A stretch of DNA of 64,000 nucleotides from Gammaproteobacteria bacterium (GCA_024277555.1 JAJRUY010000320.1:1-64000); one strand, 5' to 3'. Numbered from the stretch's first letter, positions 35,375 to 44,537 are shown. Numbers and translations: made by a program. Notes: generated by a model from the sequence alone, not told the origin.

Positions 35375-37486
35375 ATGATCAAAAAAGTCATAAAACTACT
35401 GGAAGAAGGCAAGTTTAAACAAGTGGAAGAAATTCTGCGTCCGGTTATTAAGAAATCACCGATGGATACCGAGGCCCTGTTTCATCTTGCGCTGGCCCGG
35501 CGCGACCAGGGTGATCTCAACGAGGCCATTGAACTGATAGAACGCGCTATCAAGACCCAGCCCAGGAATGCAACTTTGTATTTTGCCCTTGGGAATATGC
35601 AATTGGCCATTCCGGATTATGACGAGGCCGAGGGTAGCTTTCTCAAGTCTACCGGCCTGGACCCGAATAATGTGGATGCTCGCACGGGCCTGGCTTTTCT
35701 GGAGATACGCCAGTCCCGCTTTAAAGCGGCTGAACATTCCCTGATGATCGCCTTGAGTATTGACCCGAACAATGTGCAGGCGTTGATATTCATCGGTATC
35801 GCCCTGCTGGAGCAGGGTCAGCATGATGGGGCCATTGAATACTTGCAACAAGCCGTCAAACTGAGTCCTGACAACGTTCAGGCACAGTTCTGTTTTGGCC
35901 GCGCGTTACTTACTGCCGGCAATTCCGGCTTTGCGGTCCAGTGCTTTGAGAACACTGTGAAAGCGGAACCTGAGACTGCAGAGTTCAGAGACTGGCTGGG
36001 CTGCGCCCAGCTCAATTGCGGCCAGATCAAGGAAGCGGGGGAGAGCTTTCATAAAGCGCTGCAGTTAGGCCGGGTCAATATTGAGGTGCTGACCGGGTTG
36101 GTCAAGGTTGAGACACTACAAGGCAACCGGGTAGCTGCTTTACAGATGATGGAACAGGCCGTGCAACTGGCGCCGGAGCGAAATGACCTGTTGCTGCAGT
36201 TTACCGAAATGTTGATGGAAGGTGGCCGCCTCGACGAAGCCATCCAATGGCTGCAAAGCCTGCTTGCAACGGGCTTCGAGCCAGCGTTGGTGAGTGTGCG
36301 CCTGGCGACGGCATTTATGCAAAAAGGTGATGCAGCCCAGGCCCTGGAAACGCTGGAGCCGCTGGAACAGCAGGCGAACCAGGAAGATGCAGTCATGGCA
36401 CCAGAGACCCGCCTGATGCTGGCCTGGGCTTTGCAGGAGTGTGGTAAGAGGGAATCTTCGGTAGCGCACCTGGACATAATTTTGGCGCTCGAGAAGCCAC
36501 CATTTGATGCCGTGCTGTTCCGTGCGCGGCAAATGTATGATGCGGGTGACAGCGAGGCTGTCAGGTTGTTGCGCCAGGTGCTCCAGCGCGATGATATCGG
36601 TGCAGAGCATTCCCGCCAGGCGCAGATACTGTTGGCGGCTGCGTTGGAAAAGGCTGGCGATTACAAAAGTGCTGTCATCGAATATCGTGGTTTGGCAGAT
36701 CGCCCGGCCGCAGTGGCACAGATTGCAGAGCAGTTCTACCAGGGTGATGTCGTCGGTGAGGCACCGGTTTCGGCCATGGACGCAGCGGTGACTGCAGGCT
36801 GGCCCCAGCAACCGCCAGCGGATGATCGTGGAGAGCCCATATTCGCCTTCGCCTGGCCCGGGTCCGGGCGTACACGGGTACTGGCTGCGCTGGCTCAACA
36901 TCCTGGCCTGCTTTTTCTGCCTGACAGTCCAAATCAGCAGGGCTCGCGCCTGATCAGGTTGACCGACCGGCAGGGGGCGAATGGCCTGGGAACTCTTGAT
37001 GAGGCCAATATCAGGTTGAGCCGCCGTCACTACTGGAAAGCAACGGGGTTGGACAAGCAACTGCCTGAGAACACGCAGGTTCTTGATACGCTGTGGCTGA
37101 ACGTTGAATTGCTGCCGGTCATTGCCAGGTATTTCCCCGGCACCACCGTGATCGTCCTGACCCGGGAACCACGCGATATGGCGGTGGCATGGATGCAGAC
37201 TGGTTATCAGGACCTTGAAGCACTGGCCAGCCAGTACCAATCACAGCTGGAACTTTTGCAGCAGTGTCGCAATTCACTGCCTTTAAAATTTATTGAAATA
37301 GAGTACGATAAACTCTGTGAAGACCCACACAACGGTTTGCAGGGTTTGCAGGCGTCGCTTGGCCTTGAGCCGGATGCAGCGGTGGTTGAACATTTCAATG
37401 CCGCCATAGCGCGGGTGCCGGCAAAGCCTGGCGACTGGAAGCACTACCGGGACGAATTGGCGACCGTGTTTGACAAGTTTGTATAA
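35375..37486 (+). CDS. TPR protein with degenerate sulfotransferase-like C-terminal domain
   Basis: This protein of about 703 residues has an N-terminal array of at least eight TPR units (about 1-440; for example AEHSLMIALSIDPNNVQALIF) and a C-terminal domain with the TPR-sulfotransferase layout. The PAPS-binding loop, normally PRSGSTL, reads WPGSGRTRVLAAL. The later 3'-phosphate segment reads VIVLTREPRDMAVAW, close to the usual RHPxD. The first loop keeps GSG but loses the usual Ser-Thr pair. It may bind a different nucleotide, or nothing. ATG 35375 (MIKKVIKLL) is preferred over TTG 35369. Confidence 0.8.
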   Translation: MIKKVIKLLEEGKFKQVEEILRPVIKKSPMDTEALFHLALARRDQGDLNEAIELIERAIKTQPRNATLYFALGNMQLAIPDYDEAEGSFLKSTGLDPNNVDARTGLAFLEIRQSRFKAAEHSLMIALSIDPNNVQALIFIGIALLEQGQHDGAIEYLQQAVKLSPDNVQAQFCFGRALLTAGNSGFAVQCFENTVKAEPETAEFRDWLGCAQLNCGQIKEAGESFHKALQLGRVNIEVLTGLVKVETLQGNRVAALQMMEQAVQLAPERNDLLLQFTEMLMEGGRLDEAIQWLQSLLATGFEPALVSVRLATAFMQKGDAAQALETLEPLEQQANQEDAVMAPETRLMLAWALQECGKRESSVAHLDIILALEKPPFDAVLFRARQMYDAGDSEAVRLLRQVLQRDDIGAEHSRQAQILLAAALEKAGDYKSAVIEYRGLADRPAAVAQIAEQFYQGDVVGEAPVSAMDAAVTAGWPQQPPADDRGEPIFAFAWPGSGRTRVLAALAQHPGLLFLPDSPNQQGSRLIRLTDRQGANGLGTLDEANIRLSRRHYWKATGLDKQLPENTQVLDTLWLNVELLPVIARYFPGTTVIVLTREPRDMAVAWMQTGYQDLEALASQYQSQLELLQQCRNSLPLKFIEIEYDKLCEDPHNGLQGLQASLGLEPDAAVVEHFNAAIARVPAKPGDWKHYRDELATVFDKFV

Positions 37487-37521
37487 TGGCTTAGCTTGGA
37501 ATTTGGAAGGGTGTTAAGGCT

Positions 37522-38250
37522 ATGAAAAAGAAACTACTGATCGGTTTAGGCGGCATTGTGCTGGTGCTGGGTGTTTTCCTCTGGCAGGTGGTTGCCAATC
37601 TCGACAATATTGTTGCCGGTGTTATTGAAAGTGTCGGCTCGGATGTATTGCAGACAAAGGTCAGCGTCTCCGGAGTTTCGATTAACCTGAAAGAGGGTAA
37701 AGCAGGTATCGATGGGTTGACAATAGCGAACCCTGCCGGGTTTTCCAGTGCCGATCTTTTCGCCATGAAAGGCATCGAAGTTGACCTTGATTTGCAGTCT
37801 GTGGGTGGTGATGTGCTGGTGATTAAATCTATCCGCATCAGTGATCCAAAGGTTGTTTTTGAGGCCGATAATACCGGCGGCAGCAACATGCAGGCCTTGC
37901 TGGATAACATGAAAAGCAGTTCCAGCGGGGATAATGAAACCAGCAGTGGCAACGCTGTGAAGATGATCATTGCGAGCTTCGAGTTCACCGGCGGCAAGGT
38001 TAAAGCGACGTCGACACTGAAGCCGGGTAAGACGGTAGACTTCAAGCTGCCTGCAATCCGGATGTCAGACATTGGCCGTGCTGAGGGTGGCGTGACAGCA
38101 GACGTGGTCATGCAGAAAATTATCTCGAAACTGGTTAATAACGTTATTGAAGCGACACTCAGAGCGGAAGTTGACAAAGCGCTGGAAGGAAAGAAATCAG
38201 ATTTCAAGAAAAAGCTGGGCGATATTATTCGCGGTAGCGGAAACAGCTAA
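37522..38250 (+). CDS. AsmA-like membrane-anchored periplasmic protein
   Basis: This 242-residue protein has one N-terminal helix (KLLIGLGGIVLVLGVFLWQV) followed by a beta-rich periplasmic part. Segments such as VSGVSINLKEGKAGIDGLTIANPAGFSS and IKSIRISDPKVVFEAD resemble the repeated beta pattern of AsmA/DUF748-like proteins, which act in outer-membrane lipid transport or homeostasis. It is far shorter than AsmA itself. A Ser/Asn-rich linker lies near residue 130. The role is inferred from architecture only. It precedes tRNA-Gly by 23 bp. Confidence 0.65.
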   Translation: MKKKLLIGLGGIVLVLGVFLWQVVANLDNIVAGVIESVGSDVLQTKVSVSGVSINLKEGKAGIDGLTIANPAGFSSADLFAMKGIEVDLDLQSVGGDVLVIKSIRISDPKVVFEADNTGGSNMQALLDNMKSSSSGDNETSSGNAVKMIIASFEFTGGKVKATSTLKPGKTVDFKLPAIRMSDIGRAEGGVTADVVMQKIISKLVNNVIEATLRAEVDKALEGKKSDFKKKLGDIIRGSGNS

Positions 38251-38273
38251 GGCCAAGCGGTAAAGATCAAAAC

Positions 38274-38347
38274 GCGGGTGTAGTTCAATGGTAGAACTTC
38301 AGCTTCCCAAGCTGACTACGTGGGTTCGATTCCCATCACCCGCTCCA
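38274..38347 (+). tRNA. tRNA-Gly (CCC)
   Basis: This is a full cloverleaf with acceptor stem GCGGGTG/CACCCGC, discriminator T and encoded CCA at 38345-38347. The anticodon stem TCAGC/GCTGA holds the loop TTCCCAA, so the anticodon is CCC. The T-arm reads GGGTTCGATTCCC. From its 3' end onward gene content turns accessory. No copy of its 3' end is visible elsewhere in the window. Confidence 0.97.
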
Positions 38348-38398
38348 TTGATGCGCCAGTTGCAGCGTAAAATCGGGCTCCTTGATGAATAATCCGGA

Positions 38399-39154
38399 CT
38401 AGTGGTGGGTGTTCAGGTGTCTCCGACGGTATTGGGCAGGTGTCATTCCGACGTGTCTTTTGAACGCGGAGTAAAAAGCTGAATTAGAATTGAACCCCAC
38501 ATTAAACGCTATCGTCAGTATAGCGTTGCTTTGGCTGCCGGAGCTTTCCAGTAATTTTCTGGCATGTTCAATACGGTAACGGTTCACGTAATCAAAGAAA
38601 TTTGTACCAAACCCGGAATTGATCACCTGCGACAGGATGTTGACCGAACAACCAACGGCCTCTGCCAGTTTTGGCAGGGTCAAACCAGATTCCAGGTATT
38701 CCTCTCTGGATTGCATGATCTGGTCGAGTTGTTGCTTATGTGTGAGCAGTTGGTTTTTGGTCAATCCAGACTTGGCGTATTTATTCAATTGCTGTTTGAT
38801 AGGAATATCATAGTAGTCAGTGATCGCCATCGCTTCATCACCCTTCAGGGTCATGAATTCCGCACCATGATAGGAAATGGGCTTTTCACTTTTCTTGTTG
38901 TTCTTGTACAGAAACATTCGGTATTGGAATGCTATGGCATTTTCACTTTTCTGAATTTCACCGATCAATTCGTAGCGATGCCGGAACGCGATAAAAAAAT
39001 TGTCCAGGTTAGCAATCAGTGCGCCAGGAGAAATTTGTTTGTTCTCCGGAACATCACGATAGACTCCCCCAGCGGCGAGGTGGTCTGCTATACCCTTTGA
39101 ATCTCGTTGATTCCAGGCATCAAAATAGCTTTCTACAAATTTTGACTTACGCAT
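38399..39154 (-). CDS. AraC-type regulator with N-terminal SnoaL/NTF2-like domain
   Basis: This 251-residue protein joins two domains. Residues about 1-125 (FVESYFDAWNQRDSKGIADHLAAGGVYRD...) have the SnoaL-like ketosteroid-isomerase/NTF2 fold pattern. Residues about 150-251 form an AraC DNA-binding domain with IAFNVGFNSNSAFYSAFKRHVGMTPAQYRR. The NTF2-like pocket probably senses a small hydrophobic ligand in place of the usual cupin. It is divergent from the unknown gene at 39354 across 199 bp, which it may control. The gene is visibly more AT-rich than the backbone. Confidence 0.85.
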   Translation of the reverse strand: MRKSKFVESYFDAWNQRDSKGIADHLAAGGVYRDVPENKQISPGALIANLDNFFIAFRHRYELIGEIQKSENAIAFQYRMFLYKNNKKSEKPISYHGAEFMTLKGDEAMAITDYYDIPIKQQLNKYAKSGLTKNQLLTHKQQLDQIMQSREEYLESGLTLPKLAEAVGCSVNILSQVINSGFGTNFFDYVNRYRIEHARKLLESSGSQSNAILTIAFNVGFNSNSAFYSAFKRHVGMTPAQYRRRHLNTHH

Positions 39155-39353
39155 TCAATTGTGCTCGGAATTTTAACCGTTGCTTGGTATCCTACCGCAT
39201 CCCGTTAATGAATGCTGTTTTAAAACAGGAGTCTGTCGCAGCGCATTTTTGGAGCACACCAGCAGCATAGAGTTTGATCACTGTGAACTGCCTGTGGTAT
39301 ATCGGTGAGCGAGGCTGTGAATACGCGCCATAAGGAAAATCACTCAAGCTACT

Positions 39354-40085
39354 ATGCAATTTACAATTTCAGCGCGCGGTAAGGCGTCAGCAATACCCAT
39401 CCAGCGGTTTATCAAGAATAATTATTCTCAAATACCACTGGAACAAATTGATAGCTTCTTTGGTTTCGCAGAGGCATCCACGCTTTACGGCGGGCGTTTT
39501 TTCGCCAACACGGAACTCAGTCGCTATGATGTCCGTGCCTTGTACATGATGAACATCAATGTAAGGTTGCCGGTCACAAATCATTATGTGACACCAGATG
39601 AATATGAGGAAAATCAACCTTTCCTGGAAAAATACCACCGTCCCGGCAATTCACTGATCATCACCAACGATGAACTGGCTGGGTGGATACGCGGTGACTT
39701 TCCGGATTATCGACTGGAAGCCAGCGTCATTAAAAACCTACACACGATGAAAAAGGTGGAAGAAGCTTTTCGAATTTACGATACCGTGATCTTGCCGATG
39801 GCATCCAACGATGATGAAAAACTACTCAAGTCGATCGACAACAAGAAAAATGTCACGCTGTTTGCAAACGCAGGGTGTGCCTATACCTGTCCTGCAAAGA
39901 TTTGTTACCCCAGTGTTTCAAAAGCTAACAAAACTGGTGACCAAAACCTTTTCCAATGTTCCCGGAAACTTAAAGAGCGCAACACCATCGGTATGTATGA
40001 TTTTGATTTGGAATACCTGCAATCACTTGGCTTTGAGCGCTTTAAACTATTGCGTCCACGTCAGGGTGATATGACGGGGTACTAG
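39354..40085 (+). CDS. Unknown protein with CX3CX4C cluster
   Basis: I do not recognise this 243-residue protein. It alternates strand and helix segments (NSLIITNDELAGW, YDTVILPMAS, NVTLFANAGCAYTC, RFKLLRPRQGD) in a way that recalls a TIM-barrel, possibly U32-peptidase-like. It contains a tight cysteine set, CAYTCPAKIC, with one more Cys in LFQCSRK, which could bind a metal or an Fe-S cluster. No signal peptide is seen. Its 3' end overlaps the convergent hydroxylase gene by four bases. AT-rich, like its neighbours. Confidence 0.7.
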   Translation: MQFTISARGKASAIPIQRFIKNNYSQIPLEQIDSFFGFAEASTLYGGRFFANTELSRYDVRALYMMNINVRLPVTNHYVTPDEYEENQPFLEKYHRPGNSLIITNDELAGWIRGDFPDYRLEASVIKNLHTMKKVEEAFRIYDTVILPMASNDDEKLLKSIDNKKNVTLFANAGCAYTCPAKICYPSVSKANKTGDQNLFQCSRKLKERNTIGMYDFDLEYLQSLGFERFKLLRPRQGDMTGY

Positions 40086-40645
40086 TTCGAACGGCCCAAT
40101 TCCTCTGGTGGAACATAATCGAAAATAAATGTAATGCGGCTTTCTTCGCCCTTGTTCATCACGCTGTGTCTTTTCTGATTATTGATTTCATAAGCCTGGC
40201 CAGGTTGCAATTGGTGCGGCCGGCCATCGATCATGAAGCGGACCCTTCGATTGGTCGTGATCGGAACGTGTATCCGGTGACCTTTGTGAAAAGACGGGTG
40301 GGCATCAACATGCGGCATTATTTTGCCACCAGCGAGTAATTTTGCCGCCATGGCCCGGATGATGGTGCCACCCGGTGGGTAAGCCCTACGAATGATCTCA
40401 TGCATGACGGGCAAGGCTACTTCAGCGAGACGGTCCCAACCGGGCTCCTTGCAAATATCGACCTCGGGCCAATCTTCGAGTTTTGTGAAAACCAGTGCAA
40501 TTGTTTCAGTTTGCCGGTGGACTTCATAGGTTTCCTGGCGATAATGGCTTTCATGCCAGGCGTCATTTTCCTGGGCCAGGATGGTTTTGGATAAAGCCGT
40601 TATATCAATCGGACCGAGTTCGCGGATACGGCCTTCAATATTCAT
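40082..40645 (-). CDS. Aspartyl/asparaginyl beta-hydroxylase-family 2OG-Fe(II) dioxygenase
   Basis: This soluble dioxygenase of 187 residues has the iron ligands His112 and Asp114 (PHVDAHP) with distal His160 (QKRHSVMNKG), and Arg170 (SRITFIF) for 2-oxoglutarate. The GHRIHVPITTN and YEINNQKRH blocks match the bacterial AspH-like family. Such enzymes hydroxylate Asp or Asn side chains or amino-acid derivatives, and the substrate here is unknown. It is divergent from the TPR-sulfotransferase gene, with a 152-bp shared upstream region. Confidence 0.88.
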   Translation of the reverse strand: MNIEGRIRELGPIDITALSKTILAQENDAWHESHYRQETYEVHRQTETIALVFTKLEDWPEVDICKEPGWDRLAEVALPVMHEIIRRAYPPGGTIIRAMAAKLLAGGKIMPHVDAHPSFHKGHRIHVPITTNRRVRFMIDGRPHQLQPGQAYEINNQKRHSVMNKGEESRITFIFDYVPPEELGRSN

Positions 40646-40797
40646 TGGATTCCGTGAAGCCGCTGTTTTTCTCTAACCCAGCATATTCCTTTACATTAAA
40701 GGTCATTATAATTCATCTGATTTTTGTGTCTTTCTCTATGTAGTATAAATGGTGACCTTGTGAACCGACCTTTAATCATCAACACCAAGGGCAGGAA

Positions 40798-42834
40798 ATG
40801 CAACATCAAGTGATATCGAAATCTGTTTTTGCTGAAGCACTGGAATTGATAAATTCCGGCCAACTGGCAGCAGCAGAACGTATCTGCAATAGCACTATAT
40901 CGCAGTTCCCCAACGACCCCAACATCAACGGACTGCTGGGTGCATTGCTGGTGAAGATGAAAAAATATGAAGAAGCGGAGAAACTTCTTAACAAGACCAT
41001 CGAACTGGCACCAACTTTTGCCAAACCCCATGAGGATCTGGGTTTCGTGTTGCTTGAACTGAACAGACCCCATGAAGCCATTGAAGCGTTGAAGAAGGCA
41101 ACCCGACTTGATCCCAAACTCAACCTGGCTTTTCTAAACCTGGGCAAGGCCCTCGCCGCCGTTGGAAAAGGCAAGGAAGCAGACGCAGCATTTGAGAAGT
41201 CATTTGAATTGTCACCTGAACACAAACTGCTTGCCAGGGCAGTTGAATGTCTGCAGGCAAACCAATTTGAAGAAGCGGAAAGATTAAGCCGGGAAGTCAT
41301 CAGAATTAACCCTGGTAACGTCGAAGCACTGCGCCTGATGGGAAGAATGGCGGCACGACAAAACAGGGTTGGGATCGCGGAAAGACACTATCGCAAGGCA
41401 CTGGAAGTCGCACCGGATTACACCGGTGTCATCGTTGATCTGGCAAAATTGCTTCGCGATGACGACCGTTTTGATGAGGCCATTGAATGCTTCAGGCAGG
41501 CGATTGAAATGGAACCGGAAAATGCCCGGTTCCATGATTTGCTTGCAAACGCGCTGGCGCCAGCGGCATTGACGTATGAGGCGATCGAGGCTCATCAAAA
41601 AGCCATTGATCTAGATCCAAAGCTGGCCATTGCATGGCTCGGCCTGGGACATATGTTAAAAACGGTAGGCCGGCAGGATGAAGCTATCGAGGCGTATCAC
41701 CAGTGTTACGAGTTGGAACCGGACATCGGTGCCATCCAATGGAGCCTTGCCAACCTCAAAACCTACCACTTCACGGATGAAGAGATTAAAGATATGGAGG
41801 CAAAGATCGAACGTGACGATCTGGGGGCGGAATCGAAAGTGAATTTCTTGTTCGCACTCGCCAAGGCCTGGGAAGATAGAAAAGAATATGGCCGGGCATG
41901 GCGCTATTATGATGAGGGCAATTCATTGCGTCGTATCCAGGAATTATACGACCCGGTCGACACCGAGGTTATGAATGACATGATCGTTGATGTTTTCAGC
42001 CCTGAACTTCTGCAAGCGAATGCCGGTGCCGGATGTGCCGACCCATCACCCATATTTGTCATAGGCTTGCCGCGCTCCGGATCTACCTTAATTGAACAGA
42101 TACTTGCCAGTCACAGCCTGGTGGAGGGCACGAGCGAATTACCTTACGTAACGCGTATTACCAGATCACTCAATAGAAACCGTGCCGATGGTATCAATTA
42201 TCCTAAGGCGGTTGCCGAACTCGATGAGAAGCATTTCGCAGCCATGGGCCAGGATTACGTCAGTTTTTGTCAAATGCACCGAACCGAAGGAAAACAGTAT
42301 TTCATCGACAAAAACCCAAATAATTTTCCTGCCGTCGGATTTATTCACCTGATGCTGCCCAATGCAAAAATAATTGATGCCCGCCGTCATCCAATGGATG
42401 CCGGTTTCAGTTGTTACCGGCAATTATTTGCCAAGGGTCAGCCGTTTACTTATGACCTGACTGAAATTGGGGAATATTATCTGCAATATCAACGCATGAT
42501 GGATTACTGGCATGAAGCCCTGCCAGGACGGGTATTAACCATGCAATACGAAGAAGTCGTCGCTGATTTTGAAAATCAGGTGCGTCGTCTGCTTGAATAC
42601 TGCGGTCTTCCATTTGAGCAAGGCTGTCTGAATTTTTATGATACGGATCGCCCGGTTCGAACCGCCAGTTCGGAACAAGTACGTCAGCCTATATATTCTC
42701 AATCTGTAGGCAGATGGCGTTTATATGAACAGCACCTGGATGAGCTGAAGGAAGTTCTGCAGCCCTTGTTGCCCCGCTACGAAAAATACGAAGAAATCGG
42801 AAATGAGAACAAAGTCAAAGACAACGACCAGTGA
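40798..42834 (+). CDS. TPR-sulfotransferase
   Basis: This 678-residue protein has about nine to ten TPR units (residues about 1-345) and a C-terminal sulfotransferase domain. The 5'-phosphosulfate loop is intact (GLPRSGST, 423-430) and the 3'-phosphate loop reads DARRHPMDAGFS. The end has the typical YSQSVGRWRLYEQHL. Members use PAPS to sulfate proteins or glycans, with the TPR part holding the substrate. AAGGGCAGGA lies just before the ATG. Its partner is probably the divergent hydroxylase, although no substrate protein is evident. Confidence 0.9.
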   Translation: MQHQVISKSVFAEALELINSGQLAAAERICNSTISQFPNDPNINGLLGALLVKMKKYEEAEKLLNKTIELAPTFAKPHEDLGFVLLELNRPHEAIEALKKATRLDPKLNLAFLNLGKALAAVGKGKEADAAFEKSFELSPEHKLLARAVECLQANQFEEAERLSREVIRINPGNVEALRLMGRMAARQNRVGIAERHYRKALEVAPDYTGVIVDLAKLLRDDDRFDEAIECFRQAIEMEPENARFHDLLANALAPAALTYEAIEAHQKAIDLDPKLAIAWLGLGHMLKTVGRQDEAIEAYHQCYELEPDIGAIQWSLANLKTYHFTDEEIKDMEAKIERDDLGAESKVNFLFALAKAWEDRKEYGRAWRYYDEGNSLRRIQELYDPVDTEVMNDMIVDVFSPELLQANAGAGCADPSPIFVIGLPRSGSTLIEQILASHSLVEGTSELPYVTRITRSLNRNRADGINYPKAVAELDEKHFAAMGQDYVSFCQMHRTEGKQYFIDKNPNNFPAVGFIHLMLPNAKIIDARRHPMDAGFSCYRQLFAKGQPFTYDLTEIGEYYLQYQRMMDYWHEALPGRVLTMQYEEVVADFENQVRRLLEYCGLPFEQGCLNFYDTDRPVRTASSEQVRQPIYSQSVGRWRLYEQHLDELKEVLQPLLPRYEKYEEIGNENKVKDNDQ

Positions 42835-42840
42835 AGCTGC

Positions 42841-43003
42841 TTCAGTTCTTGACCATGATTGGCTGGTTGTTGGGTCAGCCGTGGGTGACCGTGCTGCGGT
42901 TCCCGCCAATCCCGGCGTCCACCCCGGTTTATTCGTGCTGTCCGTTGTTACTCCCCAATTAGTCTTTTTTGAACCTTTTTTGTTTAATTACTTAGCTGCA
43001 TAA
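42841..43003 (+). pseudogene. Possible relic of a cholesterol oxidase-like GMC oxidoreductase
   Basis: In the frame starting at 42803, residues after the sulfotransferase gene read DHDWLVVGSAVGD and then AVPANPGVHPGL. The first resembles the FAD-binding N-terminus of cholesterol oxidase-like GMC enzymes (DWLVIGSGFGGS). The second resembles their C-terminal (V/I)PANxGVNPSL. Only about 30 residues in total remain, as expected for an internal deletion of nearly the whole gene. The similarity is short and drawn from memory of the family, so chance is possible. The rest of 42835-43090 shows nothing else. Confidence 0.35.
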
Positions 43004-43090
43004 TGTGCTATTAAGCGGAGCTGCAGGCATTATCCGGCTGAACCGGGTAATCAACTGACCCGAAAACCCCACACAGCCGGTGTTAAAACG

Positions 43091-44527
43091 ATGCTGAAAT
43101 CCACAGAACAATTAACCCATCAAGCCCCTTCTATTGAAGCGGCCTTCCAGCAACAAAAGCAACGCGCCCTTAAACTCAGAACTTCTACATACGAGGAAAG
43201 GCTGTCAAGGCTCAAAAAGCTGAAACAGGCGGTTCTGGATAATCAGGAAGACATGTGCAAAGCAGCCTGGGCTGATTTCAGGAAGACACCTGCGGAAGTG
43301 GAATTTGCCGAAATTTTTGCAGTGCTGTCGCAGGTGAACCACGCCATTTCCCACCTGCGCAAGTGGATGAAGTCTAAGCGGGTAGCAGCCCCACGCTCCC
43401 TGATAGGTACCAGCAGCTATGTTCATTACGAGCCTAAGGGAACCACGCTGATCATATCGCCCTGGAACTATCCGTTTACGCTCAGCTTTGGCCCGCTTGT
43501 TTCGGCACTTGCTGCGGGTAATACGGCCATTATCAAGCCTTCTGAAATGACCCCCAATATGTCGTCCGTGATACGCCGTATGCTGGAGTCCACTTTCGAT
43601 GAACAGGACGTTGCAGTTTTTGAAGGGGGCATTGAGACATCCACGGCCCTGCTGGATTTGCCATTTGACCATATTTTCTTTACCGGCAGCCCCATGGTCG
43701 GAAGGGTCGTCATGTCAGCGGCTGCAAAAAACCTGACATCCGTCACGCTGGAACTTGGCGGAAAGTCGCCAACCGTCATCGACAAGACAGCCAATATCAA
43801 AAAGACTGCGCGCAATCTGGCCTGGAGCAAGTTTCTCAACAATGGCCAGACCTGTATCAGCCCTGACCATATCTATGTCCATGAAGATATCATCGACGAG
43901 TTTTGTGCCGCAGTGGAAGAACGCGTGCAACACAGCTACGGAAAAACCATCCAGGACCAGTCAAGCAGCCCGGATTATTGCCGTATCGTCAACCGCAAGC
44001 ACTTTGAACGCCTGTCGGGACTGATCGATGATGCGGTTCAGGGTGGTGCAAAAGTTGTATTCGGAGGCGAAACCGGGGCCGAAGAACGCTTTATAGCGCC
44101 TACGCTCCTGCGCAACGTCAGCGGTGATTCGGCGATAATGCAGCAGGAAATTTTCGGTCCGATCATGCCGGTATTTCCGTATCGGGATATCGACAAGGTT
44201 ATTAATGAAATCAATGCCCGTCCGAAACCACTTGCGCTCTATGTCTTTTCCGGAGACAAACAATTTATCCAGCAAGTCGTCAATAAAACTTCTGCCGGCG
44301 GTACCTGCATCAACACCAGTGTTGTTCATTTCCTGCAGGAAAACCTTCCCTTTGGCGGTGTCAACGAATCTGGCATCGGCAAGGCGCACGGTGTGCACGG
44401 TTTCAAGGCGTTCTCCAATGAGCGCGCGGTGATCCAGGATAAATTCAGTATGGGCCATTTGATGTTTCCGCCGTATACGCCAAAGGTGCGAAAATTGATA
44501 CAGGCGGCGATGCGTTACCTGACCTGA
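43091..44527 (+). CDS. Aldehyde dehydrogenase (coniferyl/fatty aldehyde dehydrogenase type)
   Basis: This NAD(P)-dependent aldehyde dehydrogenase of 478 residues belongs to the class 3-like group. The catalytic Cys255 lies in NNGQTCISPDH and Glu221 in LELGGKSP. IISPWNYPFTLSFGPLVSALAAGNTAIIKPSE is the cofactor region. The C-terminal FPPYTPKVRKLIQAA is hydrophobic-basic as in membrane-associated fatty aldehyde dehydrogenases. It lies 10 bp before a GMC alcohol dehydrogenase, a natural pair for stepwise alcohol-to-acid oxidation. Confidence 0.93.
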   Translation: MLKSTEQLTHQAPSIEAAFQQQKQRALKLRTSTYEERLSRLKKLKQAVLDNQEDMCKAAWADFRKTPAEVEFAEIFAVLSQVNHAISHLRKWMKSKRVAAPRSLIGTSSYVHYEPKGTTLIISPWNYPFTLSFGPLVSALAAGNTAIIKPSEMTPNMSSVIRRMLESTFDEQDVAVFEGGIETSTALLDLPFDHIFFTGSPMVGRVVMSAAAKNLTSVTLELGGKSPTVIDKTANIKKTARNLAWSKFLNNGQTCISPDHIYVHEDIIDEFCAAVEERVQHSYGKTIQDQSSSPDYCRIVNRKHFERLSGLIDDAVQGGAKVVFGGETGAEERFIAPTLLRNVSGDSAIMQQEIFGPIMPVFPYRDIDKVINEINARPKPLALYVFSGDKQFIQQVVNKTSAGGTCINTSVVHFLQENLPFGGVNESGIGKAHGVHGFKAFSNERAVIQDKFSMGHLMFPPYTPKVRKLIQAAMRYLT

Positions 44528-44537
44528 GGATACTTCA

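Noticed and set aside
36140..37240. 366-codon minus-strand frame opposite the TPR protein
   Set aside because: It is a shadow of the TPR/sulfotransferase-like gene. The sense frame has clear TPR periodicity and the antisense has none.
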